DNA of 64,000 bases from RPQJ01 sp963698735. Lineage in GTDB: Bacteria; Pseudomonadota; Gammaproteobacteria; Steroidobacterales; Steroidobacteraceae. Shown here piece after piece: positions 7,702 to 18,955 of this stretch (the stretch's first letter is position 1; each line of letters begins with the position of its first letter). Both the position numbers and the translations under genes were made by a program. The stretch lies in assembly GCA_963698735.1 (NCBI GenBank), contig CAVOSA010000007.1:62001-126000 (forward strand), written 5' to 3'. Below the pieces are notes generated by a model. It was not told the origin of the DNA. It made no database searches and saw only the letters and a program-made list of their open reading frames with translations.

Positions 7702-8529
7702 TCAGTTGTAACGAACGGCCGTGCGCCAGGCGGTCCAGAGTTTCGTCCACGGTGGCACCTCGGCCCGGACGCGCGCGAGGCCCCGGCCATGATCGATCCG
7801 GTCGAGCAGGCGCGCATGCAGTGCGGCCAGCACCAGGCCCTGGCGCTGTGCGGCGCGTTCCTCGCGGTTCAGCAGGCCGGGCAACGCCCGCAACTCATTC
7901 CGCAGGCGCTGCTTGTTCTGTTCGAGCACGCGGGAGAGTCCCGCCGGCATCGGTTCGTCGAGCAGTCGAGCCGGATCCAGGTCGTGCTGCTCGAGTTCGT
8001 CCAGCGGCAGTCGCAACCGTGCGGCGGCAGCCTCCGCCCGCAGGTCGCGCAGCGACTCCGTGCCGGCGATCGCCGCGCCGAGCCGGCGTGCGAACTCGCG
8101 TTCGGCGGTCGACAGCGGCTGCGGCACGCGTGACGCGGCGGCCGCAAGCGTCTGCAGCGAGCCAGTCGACCGGAAGGCGAGGGCGGCCACTTCGTCCGCG
8201 TTGTTCAAGGCGATGCGGGCCATGTCCACGTCGGCGGCGACGAGAGCTTCGTGCAACAGCGCGACTTCGGCTCCGCCGTCCCGCAAGGGCAACAACGCGC
8301 GCGTCACCGGATGCTCGGGCCGTCCGCCGAGCAGGCGGTCCACTTCGCCGCGCCAGTACTGCAGCCGGGTGTGCGCGACGTCATGGTTCGACGCGCGCAC
8401 CGTGTCGTGGATCTCGGCCTCGAACGCATACAAGGCAGCGAGCAGCGGGCGGGCAGGTTCGGGCGCGTAGAGAACGGCGAAGTAGCGCAGCGACCCCGCC
8501 GGCGTCCCGCGCTGCAGCGGGTCATCCAC
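7702..8529 (-). CDS. Squalene/phytoene synthase family protein, probably non-catalytic
   Basis: 275-residue all-alpha protein of the squalene/phytoene synthase superfamily (RYFAVLYAPEPARPLLAALYAFEAEI, RLQYWRGEVDRLL). The Asp-rich DxxxD prenyl-diphosphate motifs of true synthases are not evident at the first site, where AFEAEIHDTV is found, and the second is also poor. It therefore resembles the NDUFAF6-like branch linked to respiratory complex assembly in mitochondria. Its start overlaps the rmuC stop by 8 nt, so it is the distal gene of the leftward mtaD-like/ubiG/gph/rmuC operon. A carotenoid or hopanoid role cannot be excluded, but no partner genes are nearby. Confidence 0.7.
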   Translation of the reverse strand: MDDPLQRGTPAGSLRYFAVLYAPEPARPLLAALYAFEAEIHDTVRASNHDVAHTRLQYWRGEVDRLLGGRPEHPVTRALLPLRDGGAEVALLHEALVAADVDMARIALNNADEVAALAFRSTGSLQTLAAAASRVPQPLSTAEREFARRLGAAIAGTESLRDLRAEAAAARLRLPLDELEQHDLDPARLLDEPMPAGLSRVLEQNKQRLRNELRALPGLLNREERAAQRQGLVLAALHARLLDRIDHGRGLARVRAEVPPWTKLWTAWRTAVRYN

Positions 8530-9867
8530 CGTCTTCGGCTCGCTCGCCCGCGTCGGCGGGAGAGGGCTGGGGCGAGGGCTCGCCCAACAACGACTGTTCG
8601 GGTTCGGCCGTGGCCTCTGCCGTCACGGTCCGCGCGAGCTTGTCGATCGGCGCGAGGTCCTCGATTTCCTTCGCCGGCCGCAGGCCCAGCTCGGTGAACT
8701 TGCGCGCTCCCGGCAGCACCTGCCGCTCCAGCGAGCCCACGGCGGCGTTGTACGCCTCGACGCTCTGTCCCAGCGTTCGCCCCACCTTCGAGATGTGCGT
8801 GGTGAACGTCGCGAGCCGCTTGTACATGTCCTCGCCGAGTTCCTGGATGCGCAGCGCGTTTTCGGCGAGGGCGTTCTGCCGCCAGCCGTAGGCCACGGCC
8901 TTCAGCAGCGCGACGAAGCTGGTCGGTGTCGCGATGATCACGTGCTGGCGGATCGCGTCCTCGAGCAGCGATGGAATCTCCGCCACTGCGGCGCTCAGGA
9001 ACTGGTCGCCCGGGATGAACAGCACCACAAAGTCGGGGCTCTGCTCGAACTGCGACCAGTACGCTTTCTGCGACAGTTGCCGCACGCGCTCCTGCACCGC
9101 GAACGCGTGACGCTTCAGCGCCACGTCGCGGTCCTCGTCGTTGGCCGCCTCGGCTGCCGTGAGGTACGCATCGAGCGGCGTCTTGACGTCGACCACGATC
9201 TGCCGCCCGTCCGGCATGTTCACGATCATGTCCGGGCGCAGCGCGCCTTCTTCGCCCTGCACGTGAACCTGCTCGAAGAAGTCGCAGCGGTCGACCATGC
9301 CGGCCAGTTCGGCGAGGCGCCGCAGGGTCATTTCGCCCCACTGGCCGCGGACCTCCGGTCGGCGCAGTGCCGTCACCAGGTTGCGCGTTTCACGTTGCAG
9401 CGACACCTGGCCCAGCGCGACGTTCTCGATCGAACTGCGCAGCGAGCCAAAGCTCTCCGCGCGTTCCTTTTCGATCCGCGCGATCTGCTCGTGCGTCTTC
9501 TGCAGCGCGTCGCGCACGGGCGCGAGCAGCGACTCGACCGCCTTTTCGCGCTCGGTCAGGTTGCGCAGCGCCGTTTCCTGCTGCTGGCCCAGTGTCTGGC
9601 GCGCAAGCTGCAGGAAGACTTCGTTGTTGCCGCGCAGCGCCTGGCCGGCCACGGCGTCGAAGCCGCTGCGCAGTCGCTGCAGGGCGAGATCGAGCGCCTG
9701 CTCGCGCTCTGCCGACACGTCCGCGGCCGACTTGAGCGATGCCTCGGCGGCGGCGAGGCGGACCTCGGCCTCGTGCGTGCGGCGGCGCGCAATGAACCAG
9801 CCGAGCACCATCCCCAGCACCAGGCCAAACCGGCCAGCGTCAGCGCCTGAGGGGTGAGTTCGATCAT
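8522..9867 (-). CDS. rmuC: DNA recombination protein RmuC, 5' end frameshifted
   Basis: RmuC-type protein (about 447 residues), a membrane-anchored coiled-coil protein with a PD-(D/E)XK-like nuclease core, implicated in limiting inverted-repeat recombination. Core motifs: RGQWGEMTLRRLAELAGM, PDGRQIVVDVKTPLDAYL and FVVLFIPGDQFLSAA. The open frame begins only at GTG 9820, in the middle of the N-terminal membrane helix. An ATG at 9867 that overlaps the gph stop by 4 nt (ATGA) reads MIELTPQALTLAG in another frame; adding one base near 9826-9830 joins it to FGLVLGMVLGWFIARRR, a complete membrane anchor. The 9867 start is therefore inferred, with a one-base loss. The Pro/Ser tail is encoded by a dispersed repeat. 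Confidence 0.82.
8540..8590. repeat. Dispersed GAGAGGGCTGGGGCGAGGGC-type repeat
   Basis: The stretch GCGGGAGAGGGCTGGGG is the core of a short repeat found scattered between genes in many proteobacteria, recognisable in translation as the peptide PSPQPSP. Here it lies at the rmuC 3' end and supplies the last residues of RmuC (GEPSPQPSPADAGERAEDGG). Identification rests on memory of the motif; copy number in this genome cannot be seen from one window. Confidence 0.55.
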
Positions 9868-10547
9868 GCGTTCACCGTCGCACCGGCGTGACGCAGGGTC
9901 AACCAGTCCAGGACCTGTTCCGGCCGCGTGATGATGCCGTCTGCCTGCCAGGATTCGGGCCGGTCTTCGTCGCCGAGATAGCCATACGCCGCCACCACGG
10001 TTTGCATGCCCGCGGCGCGTCCGGCCGCGATGTCGCGCTCGGCGTCGCCGACGTAGACGCAGCGGTTCGCAGCCACGCCCGCGACCCGGGCTGCATGCAG
10101 CAACGGCAGAGGGTGTGGTTTGCGCTCGGCCACCGTGTCGCCGCTCACGATGCAGCACGCGCGTTGCGCGAGGCCCACTTGCTGCATCAGCGGATCGGTG
10201 AGCCAGCCGGGCTTGTTGGTGACGACGCCCCACGGCAGGCCGCCCGCTTCGAATGCGGCCAGCACGTCCTCGAGTCCGGCGAAAAGCCGGGTGGCGCTGG
10301 CGAGATTGCCGGCGTACACGTCGAGGAATCGCAGCCGCAGGCGCTCGAACTCAGCGCCTTGCGCGTCCGGGAAGCCCACCTTGATCAGCCGCACTGCGCC
10401 GTGCGAGACGGACGAACGCACAGCCGCAAATGGCAGCGGCGCGAGGGATTCTTCCTGCCGCAGCAGATTCAGCGCGCCGATCATGTCCGGCGCAGTGTCG
10501 AGCAGCGTGCCGTCGAGGTCGAAGAGGACAGCCTGCGCGCGAGTCAT
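9864..10547 (-). CDS. gph: Phosphoglycolate phosphatase-type HAD hydrolase
   Basis: 227-residue HAD-superfamily phosphatase, expected to remove phosphate from 2-phosphoglycolate formed during DNA repair. HAD motif I is AVLFDLDGTLLDT near the start, motif II VVTNKP, motif III KPHPLPLL and motif IV VYVGDAERDIAAGRAAG. The ATG at 10547 overlaps the ubiG stop (ATGA), which fixes the start although the frame is open further upstream. The ubiG-gph pair is a classic gammaproteobacterial arrangement; related UbiG-linked hydrolases have also been called MupP (N-acetylmuramate 6-phosphate phosphatase) in Pseudomonas, an alternative that sequence alone does not exclude. Confidence 0.85.
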   Translation of the reverse strand: MTRAQAVLFDLDGTLLDTAPDMIGALNLLRQEESLAPLPFAAVRSSVSHGAVRLIKVGFPDAQGAEFERLRLRFLDVYAGNLASATRLFAGLEDVLAAFEAGGLPWGVVTNKPGWLTDPLMQQVGLAQRACCIVSGDTVAERKPHPLPLLHAARVAGVAANRCVYVGDAERDIAAGRAAGMQTVVAAYGYLGDEDRPESWQADGIITRPEQVLDWLTLRHAGATVNA

Positions 10548-11275
10548 GCCGTTGGCTCCGCTGCGTCCCGTCGCAGGTGCACCAGGTAGTTCACGCTGGC
10601 ATCCATGCTCAGGCTGGCCTTGCGCGTGAACGGGTCGTACTCGAGCCCGGCGATGTCGGCGAGCGTGAGTCCCGCGTCGCGCGCCCACTGCTTCAGTTCC
10701 GACGGCCGGATGAACTTCTCGTAGGTGTGCGTGCCGGTGGGCAGGAGTCGCAGCACGTATTCCGCGCCGAGGACCGCCAGGGCGTACGCCTTCAGCGTGC
10801 GGTTGAGCGTCGACACGAACACGTGGCCGCCGGGCTTGACCAGTTGGCCGAGCGCTGCAACGACCGCGGTAGGGTCCGGCACGTGCTCGAGCATTTCCAT
10901 GCAGGTCACCACGTCGTACTCGCCGGCGTGCACCGCCGCGTGCGACTCGGCGGACTCCAGCACGTAGTTTACTTCGATGCCTGCTTCGAGCGCGTGCAAA
11001 CGGGCCACCTGCAACAGGTCTTCGGCGAGGTCGAGTGCCGTCACCGTCGCGCCCTTGCGGGCCATCGCTTCGGACAGCAGTCCGCCGCCGCAGCCGACAT
11101 CGAGCACCTTGCGGCCGCGCAGGTCACCAGCGCGTTCGACGTAGGCGAGCCGCACCGGATTCAAGTCGTGCAGGGGGCGCATCTCGCCCTGCGGATCCCA
11201 CCAGCGGCTGGCCGCCGCTTCGAAGCGCGCAATTTCCGCGGGATCGACGTTGCTGCCTGGAGTGGTTGCCGGCAT
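10544..11275 (-). CDS. ubiG: Ubiquinone biosynthesis O-methyltransferase UbiG
   Basis: 243-residue SAM-dependent methyltransferase catalysing both O-methylations in ubiquinone synthesis. Family signatures: EIARFEAAASRWWDPQGEMRPLHDLNP at the N-terminus, SAM motif VLDVGCGGGLLSEAMA, VTCMEMLEHVPDP and the C-terminal FIRPSELKQWARDAGL with YDPFTRKASLS. Start overlaps the stop of the amidohydrolase gene by one base (TGATG) and the end overlaps gph by 4 nt, so all are translationally linked. Confidence 0.95.
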   Translation of the reverse strand: MPATTPGSNVDPAEIARFEAAASRWWDPQGEMRPLHDLNPVRLAYVERAGDLRGRKVLDVGCGGGLLSEAMARKGATVTALDLAEDLLQVARLHALEAGIEVNYVLESAESHAAVHAGEYDVVTCMEMLEHVPDPTAVVAALGQLVKPGGHVFVSTLNRTLKAYALAVLGAEYVLRLLPTGTHTYEKFIRPSELKQWARDAGLTLADIAGLEYDPFTRKASLSMDASVNYLVHLRRDAAEPTA

Positions 11276-12609
11276 CAGTCAGTGCTCCCGTCGTGGCCGG
11301 CATCGATGCGGATCCGCCAGGCATCGGCCTGCTCGAGCACGGCGTTCTCGTCGAGGTAAGGCAGCGTGCCGTCGGCGTAGACGCGGCGGCCCGCAACCCA
11401 GGTGTCCGTGACCTGGCTCGAGCTGCACGAATACACCAGCGCCGCTTCGACGTCGTGCACGGGCCAGCTCCTGGCGGCACGCAGGTCGACGCAGCACAGG
11501 TCCGCCCATTTGCCGGGCAGGAGGCTGCCGGTGCTCTCGCCGAGCCCGAGGGCGCGCGCCCCTTCCAGCGTTGCCATCCGCAGCAGGTCGCCGGCCACCA
11601 GCACGCCAGGGCGCGCGCTCACGCCGGCGGCCAGCAACCCCGCGGTCCGCATCTCGGACAGCACGTCCAGGTCGTTGTTCGACGCGGCGCCGTCGGTGCC
11701 GAGTGCAACGCGCACCCCGCGACCGAGCAACTCGGCGACCGGGCAGACGCCGCTGCCCAGCTTCAGGTTCGATTCCGGGCAGTGCACGATGGCCGCGCCC
11801 GAACCGGTGAGCAGGTCGAGGTCGGATGCGACCAGTTGCGTGGCGTGCACTGCGACGAGGATGGGGCTCACCAGGCCGAGCCGGGCCAGCCGCTCGATCG
11901 GGCGCGCACCGTGCCGGGCCAGGCTCTCGGACACCTCCCAGTCGGATTCGTGCACGGGCAGGGCGACCGGGATCTCGAGTTCATCGGCCAGCCGGCGCAC
12001 GCGCACCAGCGTCTCGTCGTCGAGCACGGGCGTGGGCTCGAGTGCGAAATGCGTGGCGACCAGCGGATCGCCGCGGTACTGGTCGCGCAGGGCCATGCCT
12101 TTTTCGATGTATTCGTTCGGGTCGGACGCCCAGCGCGAGGCCGCCTGTTCCACGACCAGCCCGACGCTCACCCGCATGTGTGAGTCGACCGCGGTACGCG
12201 CCACGACCTCCGGCCACAGCTGCATGTCGGCGAAGCAGGTGATACCGGCGCGCAGCATCTCTGCGATCGCCAGCGCCGTGCCGTCACGCACGTACTCCGG
12301 GTCGACCCAGCGTCGCTCGATCGGCGCAATCGCGTCCTGCAGCCACGGCACCAGCGGCCGGTTCTCGGCCCGGCCACGCAGCAGTGTCATGGCGGCGTGC
12401 GTGTGTGCGTTCACGAGTCCGGGCAGCAGCGCGTGGTGCGGACGCTTGATCAGTTCCACGGGCGCATACGTTGCGCGTGCTTCCGGCGTCGGCATGACGC
12501 CGACGATGCGCCCCGCACGGAGGGCCACGGCATGGTCGGCAAGCACGGACCCGTCGGGCTCGACCGGCAGCACCCAGCGGGCGCAAATCAGCGTGTCTAC
12601 CGGCTCCAT
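11275..12609 (-). CDS. Amidohydrolase, TRZ/ATZ/MtaD type (methylthioadenosine/S-adenosylhomocysteine deaminase-like)
   Basis: 444-residue metal-dependent hydrolase of the cytosine-deaminase-like clan. Metal ligands are visible in LLPGLVNAHTHAAM (HxH), VALPVHESDW, VAVHATQL and LGTDGAASNNDLD; HCPESNLKLGSGVCPV is typical of the MTA/SAH deaminase group. The location upstream of ubiG-gph matches Pseudomonas, where the homologue deaminates methylthioadenosine. The start MEPVDTLICARWVLPV at 12609 is chosen; the frame stays open upstream into the gyrA leader without conservation. First gene of the leftward operon, divergent from gyrA. Confidence 0.87.
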   Translation of the reverse strand: MEPVDTLICARWVLPVEPDGSVLADHAVALRAGRIVGVMPTPEARATYAPVELIKRPHHALLPGLVNAHTHAAMTLLRGRAENRPLVPWLQDAIAPIERRWVDPEYVRDGTALAIAEMLRAGITCFADMQLWPEVVARTAVDSHMRVSVGLVVEQAASRWASDPNEYIEKGMALRDQYRGDPLVATHFALEPTPVLDDETLVRVRRLADELEIPVALPVHESDWEVSESLARHGARPIERLARLGLVSPILVAVHATQLVASDLDLLTGSGAAIVHCPESNLKLGSGVCPVAELLGRGVRVALGTDGAASNNDLDVLSEMRTAGLLAAGVSARPGVLVAGDLLRMATLEGARALGLGESTGSLLPGKWADLCCVDLRAARSWPVHDVEAALVYSCSSSQVTDTWVAGRRVYADGTLPYLDENAVLEQADAWRIRIDAGHDGSTD

Positions 12610-12704
12610 TCGAGGTCTCGCAGATCGGGGCCCGCAGTATACCGGGCGAGGCCGCTCCATACCGGTCTCGAGCACGCGTTGGAAGCCGTTTGACGGCCGT
12701 CTCG

Positions 12705-12713
12705 TGGTATCAT
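12705..12713 (+). promoter_or_regulatory. gyrA: Possible extended -10 promoter of gyrA
   Basis: TGGTATCAT is an extended -10 element (TGnTATCAT), about 85 bases before the gyrA ATG in the divergent gap. A -35 is not obvious, which is tolerated for extended -10 promoters. Confidence 0.42.
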
Positions 12714-12799
12714 TTTCGGATAATTTTCGGACCAGGCAGCGACCGGTCCGGGCATCACGCAAGCTGGGCCTGCAAAGGCGACGGGACACAACGGATTCC

Positions 12800-15409
<2,610 letters not shown>

Positions 15410-15418
15410 TTCACCGTC

Positions 15419-15445
15419 ACGCGGCAGCATAAGCAGATGCCGCGT
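15419..15445 (+). other. Hairpin between gyrA and serC
   Basis: ACGCGGCA (15419-15426) pairs perfectly with TGCCGCGT (15438-15445) around an 11-nt loop just after the gyrA stop. No U-run follows, so it may block exonucleases or assist termination and is not a classic intrinsic terminator. An extended -10-like TGCTAAACT at 15471-15479 downstream could start the serC transcript. Confidence 0.4.
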
Positions 15446-15513
15446 TGACGGCTTCCGCGCGGGTCGCGCCTGCTAAACTGCGGTGCGAAAAAGGCCCTCC
15501 GGAGCGTCCCGTC

Positions 15514-16596
15514 ATGACCCGCGTCTTCAATTTCAGCGCCGGCCCCGCCGCGCTGCCCGCGAAGTGCTCGAACAACTCCGCGACGAGATGCTCGACTGGC
15601 ACGGGCAGGGCATGTCGGTCATGGAGATGAGCCACCGCGGCAAGGCGTACGTCGGCATCGCCCAGCAGGCAGAGGCCGACCTGCGCGAACTCATGGCGAT
15701 TCCCGCTCACTACAAGGTGCTCTTCCTGCAGGGCGGGGCCACGGCGCAGTTCGCGGCGATCCCGTTCAACCTCACCGCTCCCGGTGCGACGGTCGATTAC
15801 GTCAACACCGGCGCGTGGTCGACCAAGGCGATTGCCGAGGCCCGGCGCTACTGCACGGTCAACGTCGTTGCGGACGCGGCGGCGTCGAAGTACACCACCG
15901 TGCCCGCGCAGTCGGAGTGGAAGCGGTCAACCGGCGCGGCGTACCTGCACTACACGCCCAATGAAACCATCGGTGGCGTCGAATACCCGTTCGTGCCTGA
16001 CGCGGGCGACATGCCGCTCGTTGCCGATTTCTCGTCGTCGATCCTGTCGCGGCCGATCGACGTCAGCCGTTTCGGCGTGATCTACGCCGGCGCGCAGAAG
16101 AACATCGGCCCGGCCGGGCTCGTCGTGGTGATCGTGCGCGAGGACCTGCTCGGCAAGGCGCGCGCCGACATCCCGACGGTGTTCGACTGGAAAGCCATGG
16201 CGGCGGACGGTTCCATGCTCAACACCCCGGCGACCTATTCCTGGTACGTCGCGGGCCTCGTGTTCCAGTGGATCAAGCGGCAGGGCGGCGTCGAGGCGAT
16301 GGGCCGCCTCAACCAGGCCAAGGCCCGCAAGCTCTACGACACGATCGATGCGCTCCGGTTTCTACAAGAACCCGGTCACGGTGGACTGTCGCTCGTGGAT
16401 GAACGTGCCGTTCACGCTGCCCAGCGCCGACCTCGACAAGCCTTTCATCGAAGGCGCGAAGCAGGCCGGCCTGGTGACGCTCGAAGGCCATCGCTCCGTT
16501 GGCGGCATGCGCGCGAGCCTCTACAACGCGATGCCGATGGCGGGCGTGGACGCGCTCGTGGAGTACATGAAGGAATTCCAGCGGACCAGGGGCTAG
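15514..16596 (+). CDS. serC: Phosphoserine aminotransferase, interrupted by two frame changes
   Basis: SerC (about 360 residues) makes phosphoserine and also acts in pyridoxal phosphate synthesis. The start MTRVFNFSAGPAALP is in one frame; after about 15558 the conserved EVLEQLRDEMLDWHG continues in another, consistent with one base lost in the CCC run. The middle is intact (MEMSHRGKAYVGI, LFLQGGATAQFA, YAGAQKNIGPAGL with the PLP Lys). A second break near 16350 moves the C-terminus (SGFYKNPV, SWMNVPFTLP, GHRSVGGMRASLYNAMP) to a third frame. All parts are well conserved, so sequence error is more likely than a pseudogene. serA follows after 4 bp. Confidence 0.9.
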
Positions 16597-16600
16597 GGCT

Positions 16601-17764
16601 GTGTTCAAGATCCAGACCCTCAACAGCATCTCCGTGCGCGGCCTCGAGCGACTGCCGCGGGACCGGTACGAAGTCGCCTCGGAGATGATCCACCCTGACG
16701 CCATTCTCGTGCGTTCGGCCGACGTGCATGCGCTCGAGATTCCGCCGAGCGTGCTGGCCGTGGCGCGTGCCGGCGCCGGCACCAACAACATCCCGGTCGC
16801 CAAGCTGAGCCAGCGAGGCATCCCGGTGTTCAACGCGCCCGGCGCCAACGCCAACGCGGTCAAGGAACTCGTGCTCGCCGGGCTCTTCCTCGCAGCGCGC
16901 AACATCTGCCAGGCCTGGGGCTACGTCCGCGCACTCGAAGGCGATGATCACGCGCTCGAAGCCGCGGTGGAGCAGGGCAAGAAGAAGTTCGTCGGCCACG
17001 AGCTGCCGGGTCGCACGCTGGGTGTCGTGGGCCTCGGCGCGATCGGCGTCGAAGTCGCCAATGCGGCGCTCGGCCTGCACATGAAGGTGCTGGGATACGA
17101 CCCGCAGATCACCGTGCAGCGCGCCTGGCAGCTCTCGTCGGGTGTCGAGCAGGCGTTGAGCCTGGACGACCTGTTCACCCGCAGCGATGCCGTGACGGTG
17201 CACGTGCCCCTGAACGACCACACGCGCGGCCTGGTCAATGCTTCGCGCATCGAGCTCATGCGTCCGGGCAGCAGCATCCTGAATTTCGCGCGCGCACAGA
17301 TCGTCGACGAAGCCGCCGTGCTTGCCGGTCTCGACAGCGGACAGCTCGGTTCCTACATCTGTGATTTCCCGACCAACGCCGTCAAATCGCACCCGAAGGT
17401 CGTCGCGCTGCCGCACCTCGGCGCGTCGACGGGCGAGGCGGAAGAGAACTGCGCGATCATGGTGGCCGACACGCTGCGCGACTTCCTGGAAAGCGGCAAC
17501 GTGCGCCATTCGGTCAATTTCCCGGAGGCCGTGCTGCCCCGCGCCGGGGTCAGCCGGCTGGCCATCGCCAACTCGAACGTGCCGAACATGGTCGGCCAGA
17601 TCTCGACGTGCCTGGCCGAGGCCCGGCTGAACATCGCCGACCTGCTCAACAAGTCGCGCGGCGACCTCGCCTACACGCTGATCGACACGGACTCCCCAAT
17701 CGGCGCGGACGTTGTGGGTAAACTGCGCGCCATTCCCGGCGTATTGAGCGCCCGACTGATCTGA
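16601..17764 (+). CDS. serA: D-3-phosphoglycerate dehydrogenase
   Basis: 387-residue NAD-dependent dehydrogenase that starts serine synthesis from 3-phosphoglycerate. AVARAGAGTNNIPV and FNAPGANANAVKELVLAGL form the substrate region, LGVVGLGAIGVEVANAA the NAD-binding loop, NFARAQIVDEAAV and PHLGASTGEAEENCA the catalytic His region. The C-terminal approximately 75 residues are an ACT domain (IAN..VPNMVGQISTCLAEARLNIADLLNKS), the serine-feedback module. GTG start. It forms a serine module with serC. Confidence 0.92.
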   Translation: MFKIQTLNSISVRGLERLPRDRYEVASEMIHPDAILVRSADVHALEIPPSVLAVARAGAGTNNIPVAKLSQRGIPVFNAPGANANAVKELVLAGLFLAARNICQAWGYVRALEGDDHALEAAVEQGKKKFVGHELPGRTLGVVGLGAIGVEVANAALGLHMKVLGYDPQITVQRAWQLSSGVEQALSLDDLFTRSDAVTVHVPLNDHTRGLVNASRIELMRPGSSILNFARAQIVDEAAVLAGLDSGQLGSYICDFPTNAVKSHPKVVALPHLGASTGEAEENCAIMVADTLRDFLESGNVRHSVNFPEAVLPRAGVSRLAIANSNVPNMVGQISTCLAEARLNIADLLNKSRGDLAYTLIDTDSPIGADVVGKLRAIPGVLSARLI

Positions 17765-17782
17765 CCCGACCCGACCCGAGCC

Positions 17783-18954
17783 ATGGCCAAGTCGAAGCCC
17801 AAGCCCAAGCCCAAGTCCGCCCGCACGAAGTCCGCGCCCGCGCCGGCGCTCGACCGGACTCAAGGTGCCGCTCGAGCAGATCCGCGAGCGCATCGACAGC
17901 GTCGATTCGCAGCTGCATGCGCTCATCAACGAGCGCGCTCGACTCGCGCAGCAGGTCGGTGTCTCGAAACACGCGGCCGGCCACACCGTCGATTTCTACC
18001 GCCCCGAGCGCGAATCCCAGGTCCTGCGGCTGGCACTCAAGCGCAACCAGCAAGAGGGCGGTCCGCTGCGGGACGAAGAGGTCCTGCGGTTGTTCCGCGA
18101 GATCATGTCGGCCTGCCTGGCGCAACAGAACGCGCTCAAGATCGGCTACCTCGGGCCCGAAGGCACGTTCACGCAGCAGGCGGTGCTCAAGTATTTCGGC
18201 CACTCGGTGCGGCCGCTGCCGCTCACCTCGGTCGAGGAGGTCTTCCACGAGGTGGAGTCCGCCGCCGCCGACTTCGGCGTGGTGCCGATCGAGAACTCGA
18301 CCGAAGGCACGGTCAACAACACGCTCGACATGTTCCTGACCTCGCCGCTCAAGATCATCGGTGAGGTCGAGCTGCGCATTCACCAGAACCTCATGGGCCG
18401 CATGACCATGCTCGGCGACATCCGCCGCGTCTGCGGGCATCCGCAGTCGCTTGCGCAGTGCCGCGGCTGGCTGCAGGAGCACATGCCGGCCGTCGAACGC
18501 GTGATCGTCAGCAGCAATGCCGAAGGCGCGCGCCGGGCGCGTGACGAGGAGGGCACGGCCGCCATCGCGGGCGCTGCGGCTGCGGAGGTGTACAGCCTGA
18601 ACCTGCTGGTGCCCGAGATCGAGGATCGGCCCGACAACACCACGCGCTTCCTCGTCATCGGACGCAAGGCGGCCAGCCCCGGCGAGGCCGACAAGACCAC
18701 GTTGCTCATCTCCGCGGCCAAGACCGATGCACCGGGCGCGCTTGTATCGCCTGCTCGAACCGCTCGCGCAGCAGGGGATCTCCCTGACGCGCATCGAGTC
18801 GCGCCCTTCGCGCAGGAAGAAGTGGGACTACGTGTTCTTCATCGACGTCGAAGGCCACGCCGAGCGCGAACCGCTCGCGACGGCACTGGCCGAACTCAAA
18901 CGTCGCGCGTCGCTGTTCCGTGTGGTGGGCGCCTACCCCAAGGCGATTCTCTGA
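17783..18954 (+). CDS. pheA: Bifunctional chorismate mutase/prephenate dehydratase, with frame changes
   Basis: PheA converts chorismate through prephenate to phenylpyruvate for phenylalanine. An ATG at 17783 gives a Lys/Pro-rich leader (MAKSKPKPKPKSARTK) that changes frame before about 17860; alternatively a GTG at 17865 starts directly at MPLEQIRERIDSVDSQLHALINERARLAQQVG, the chorismate mutase domain. The dehydratase domain shows IGYLGPEGTFTQQAVLKYFG, PIENSTEGTVNNTLD and NTTRFLVIG. Near 18740 one extra T moves the ACT domain (LYRLLEPLAQQGISLTRIESRPS, with the ESRP phenylalanine-binding motif) into another frame; removing it restores the protein. The stop is 1 base before the aroA ATG. Confidence 0.88.
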
Positions 18955-18955
18955 G

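Noticed and set aside
11402..12799. Long in-frame upstream extension of gyrA
   Set aside because: GyrA families start at MAEIARELLHVN; the extension is antisense to the amidohydrolase and has no similarity.
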